Source: Actinoallomurus spadix (GTDB lineage Bacteria > Actinomycetota > Actinomycetes > Streptosporangiales > Streptosporangiaceae). Taken from it: a stretch of 64,000 nucleotides of DNA. Position numbers and translations under genes: made by a program. Numbering within the stretch: the first letter of the stretch is position 1; each line of letters opens with the position of its first letter. The stretch is from the NCBI RefSeq assembly GCF_024055725.1, contig NZ_JAMXMX010000018.1:1-64000 (forward strand), in the 5' to 3' direction. Shown one piece after another: positions 63,007 through 64,000 of the stretch. The notes beneath the pieces are model-generated. The model was not told the DNA's origin and ran no database searches. It saw only the letters and a program-made list of their open reading frames with translations.

Positions 63007-64000
63007 GTCGAGTGGAAGGTCCGGAGATCGGCGGGGGCGGGGTCCGCGCGCACCGGGCTCGGCCAGGCGGAGGGCGGCGACCGCGGCGACGGCCAGGAGG
63101 ACCAGGCCGTAGCCGACCGTGGCCGGCCAGCGGCCGTGCTCGTACGCCAGGCCGCCCGCCGATCCGCCGAGGCTGCTCCCCGCGTAGTACGCGAAGAGGT
63201 ACAACGCCGACGCCTGCGCCTTCCCGCCGACCGCGCGCCGCCCGACCCAGCCGCTGGCGACCGAGTGCGCGGCGAAGAAACCCGCCGTGAAGAGCAGCAG
63301 CCCGAGCCCCAGGACCGGCAGCGTGTCCGGCATCGTCGCCAGCAGCCCTGCCGCGGCCAGGGCGAACGAACCGTACATGACCGGGCGGCGCCCGACCCGG
63401 TCGGCCAGCGACCCCGCCGCCGGGGAGCTGAACGTGCCCGCCAGGTACATCAGGAAGACCAGGCCGGTCAGCCACTGCGGCAGCCCGAACGGGGCGGCCA
63501 GCAGGCGGTAGCCCAGGTAGTTGTAGACGGTGACGAACCCCGCCATCAGCACCAGCCCCATCAGGTACAGCCGCCGCAGGCCGGGGTCCCGGAGGTGGCG
63601 CAGGAGCGCCCCCTGCCCGGCCCGGGCCGGGCGGAAGCAGCGGGAGGCGGGGAGCAGTGCCCAGAAGGCGAGCGTGAGCAGCAGCGCCCCGGCCGCGGTG
63701 ACGCCGAGCGCCCACCGCCAGCCCGCCAGGTCGGTGACGAAGCCGGGGATGAGCCGCCCGAGCAGGCCGCCGATCGTGTTGCCGGCGATGTACCGGCCCA
63801 TCGCCCCGCCCAGCGCCTCGGGATGCACCTCATCGGCGAGGTAGGCCATCGCCACGGCCGGCACCCCGGCGAGCGCCACCCCCTGTGCGGCGCGGATCAG
63901 TCCGAGCACGGGGAACGACGGGCTGAGCGGCAGCAGCAGGCCGAGGACCGCCGCCGCGACGGACGACACCAGCATGACCCGGGTCCGGCCGAGGTGCTCC
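63004..64000 (-). CDS. MFS transporter, 5' end cut by window
   Basis: At least 332 residues; the frame stays open through the window edge and the last 25 bases (63976-64000) encode 'EHLGRTRV', part of the conserved loop 2-3 motif of MFS proteins, so the true start lies outside. Nine or ten further helices are visible, with 'VLGLIRAAQGVALAGVPAVAMAYLAD', 'SLADRVGRRPVMYG' in the middle loop, and 'LLPLSPSFP'. It resembles drug or metabolite exporters of the MFS. Substrate unknown. It precedes the DUF35/thiolase pair on the same strand. Confidence 0.88.
   Translation of the reverse strand, partial: EHLGRTRVMLVSSVAAAVLGLLLPLSPSFPVLGLIRAAQGVALAGVPAVAMAYLADEVHPEALGGAMGRYIAGNTIGGLLGRLIPGFVTDLAGWRWALGVTAAGALLLTLAFWALLPASRCFRPARAGQGALLRHLRDPGLRRLYLMGLVLMAGFVTVYNYLGYRLLAAPFGLPQWLTGLVFLMYLAGTFSSPAAGSLADRVGRRPVMYGSFALAAAGLLATMPDTLPVLGLGLLLFTAGFFAAHSVASGWVGRRAVGGKAQASALYLFAYYAGSSLGGSAGGLAYEHGRWPATVGYGLVLLAVAAVAALRLAEPGARGPRPRRSPDLPLD

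Noticed and set aside
1-64000. tRNA, rRNA, phage or transposase genes and attachment sites
   Set aside because: Looked for typical tRNA arm and CCA-end patterns, integrase and transposase motifs by eye; none were found, but a tRNAscan run would be needed to exclude small RNAs fully.

Overview
The window is chromosomal DNA of a high-G+C actinomycete. GTG and TTG starts are frequent, Shine-Dalgarno sites are strong, genes often overlap by 4 bases, and long spurious antisense ORFs are common. A WhiJ/AbaA-like regulatory cluster, DUF3068 and DUF2613 proteins, an AftD-type arabinosyltransferase and steroid-type beta-oxidation genes fit a Streptosporangiales/Thermomonosporaceae-like organism, but that placement is inference. 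I see no tRNA, rRNA, CRISPR array, integrase or transposase. All family names come from reading the proteins; no database search was run.

Layout. 1-5.5 kb: small HTH membrane protein, secreted M15-like protein, DNA photolyase, EI24/CysZ-like membrane protein, and a Pro/Gly-rich single-pass protein. 5.6-10.1 kb: two tandem, paralogous, fused double-domain acyl-CoA dehydrogenases. 10.1-18 kb: an envelope-glycan operon (polytopic membrane protein, DUF2613 microprotein, GT2, GT4, AftD). 18-31 kb: regulator/enzyme pairs and regulators with palindromic operators (MBL/TetR, PadR, epimerase/MarR, hydrolase/MarR), plus a kinase-WD40 fusion, an XRE-DUF5753/DUF397 plus anti-sigma-like ATPase cluster, and a DUF6036 nucleotidyltransferase pair. 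31-41.4 kb: acyltransferase and methyltransferase, DUF3068 protein, secreted M1 and M4 metallopeptidases, and a large LuxR-type (LAL) regulator. 41.5-53 kb: lipid/steroid catabolism: nitronate monooxygenase, enoyl-CoA hydratase, FadD, DUF35, two lipid-transfer (thiolase-fold) proteins and a FadD19-like synthetase. Adenosine deaminase and a DUF3800 gene followed by a candidate structured RNA lie within this block. 53-60 kb: MarR, XRE-cupin with AlaX editing protein, PEBP protein, GntR, LysR/cupin dioxygenase, and an enolase-superfamily/GNAT pair. 60-64 kb: an orphan MCE protein, a thiolase/DUF35 pair, and an MFS transporter cut by the window edge.

How it fits together. Exact matches to the KstR operator consensus TnnAACnnGTTnnA precede the nitronate monooxygenase (41564-41577) and the DUF35/thiolase pair (62993-63006). 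Two degenerate copies sit between the divergent enoyl-CoA hydratase and FadD genes. I therefore read the dispersed lipid genes as one cholesterol/steroid-type regulon whose regulator lies outside the window. Both lipid-transfer proteins of the 46-52 kb operon appear to lack the thiolase cysteine, which suggests retro-aldolase chemistry; the 61-62 kb thiolase keeps it.

The observations most worth following are the DUF3800 gene with its downstream RNA-like structure (44978-45079), the DUF397 protein built from a duplicated half-domain, the kinase-WD40 protein whose membrane anchor carries a twin-arginine-like motif, and the dispersed KstR-type sites.
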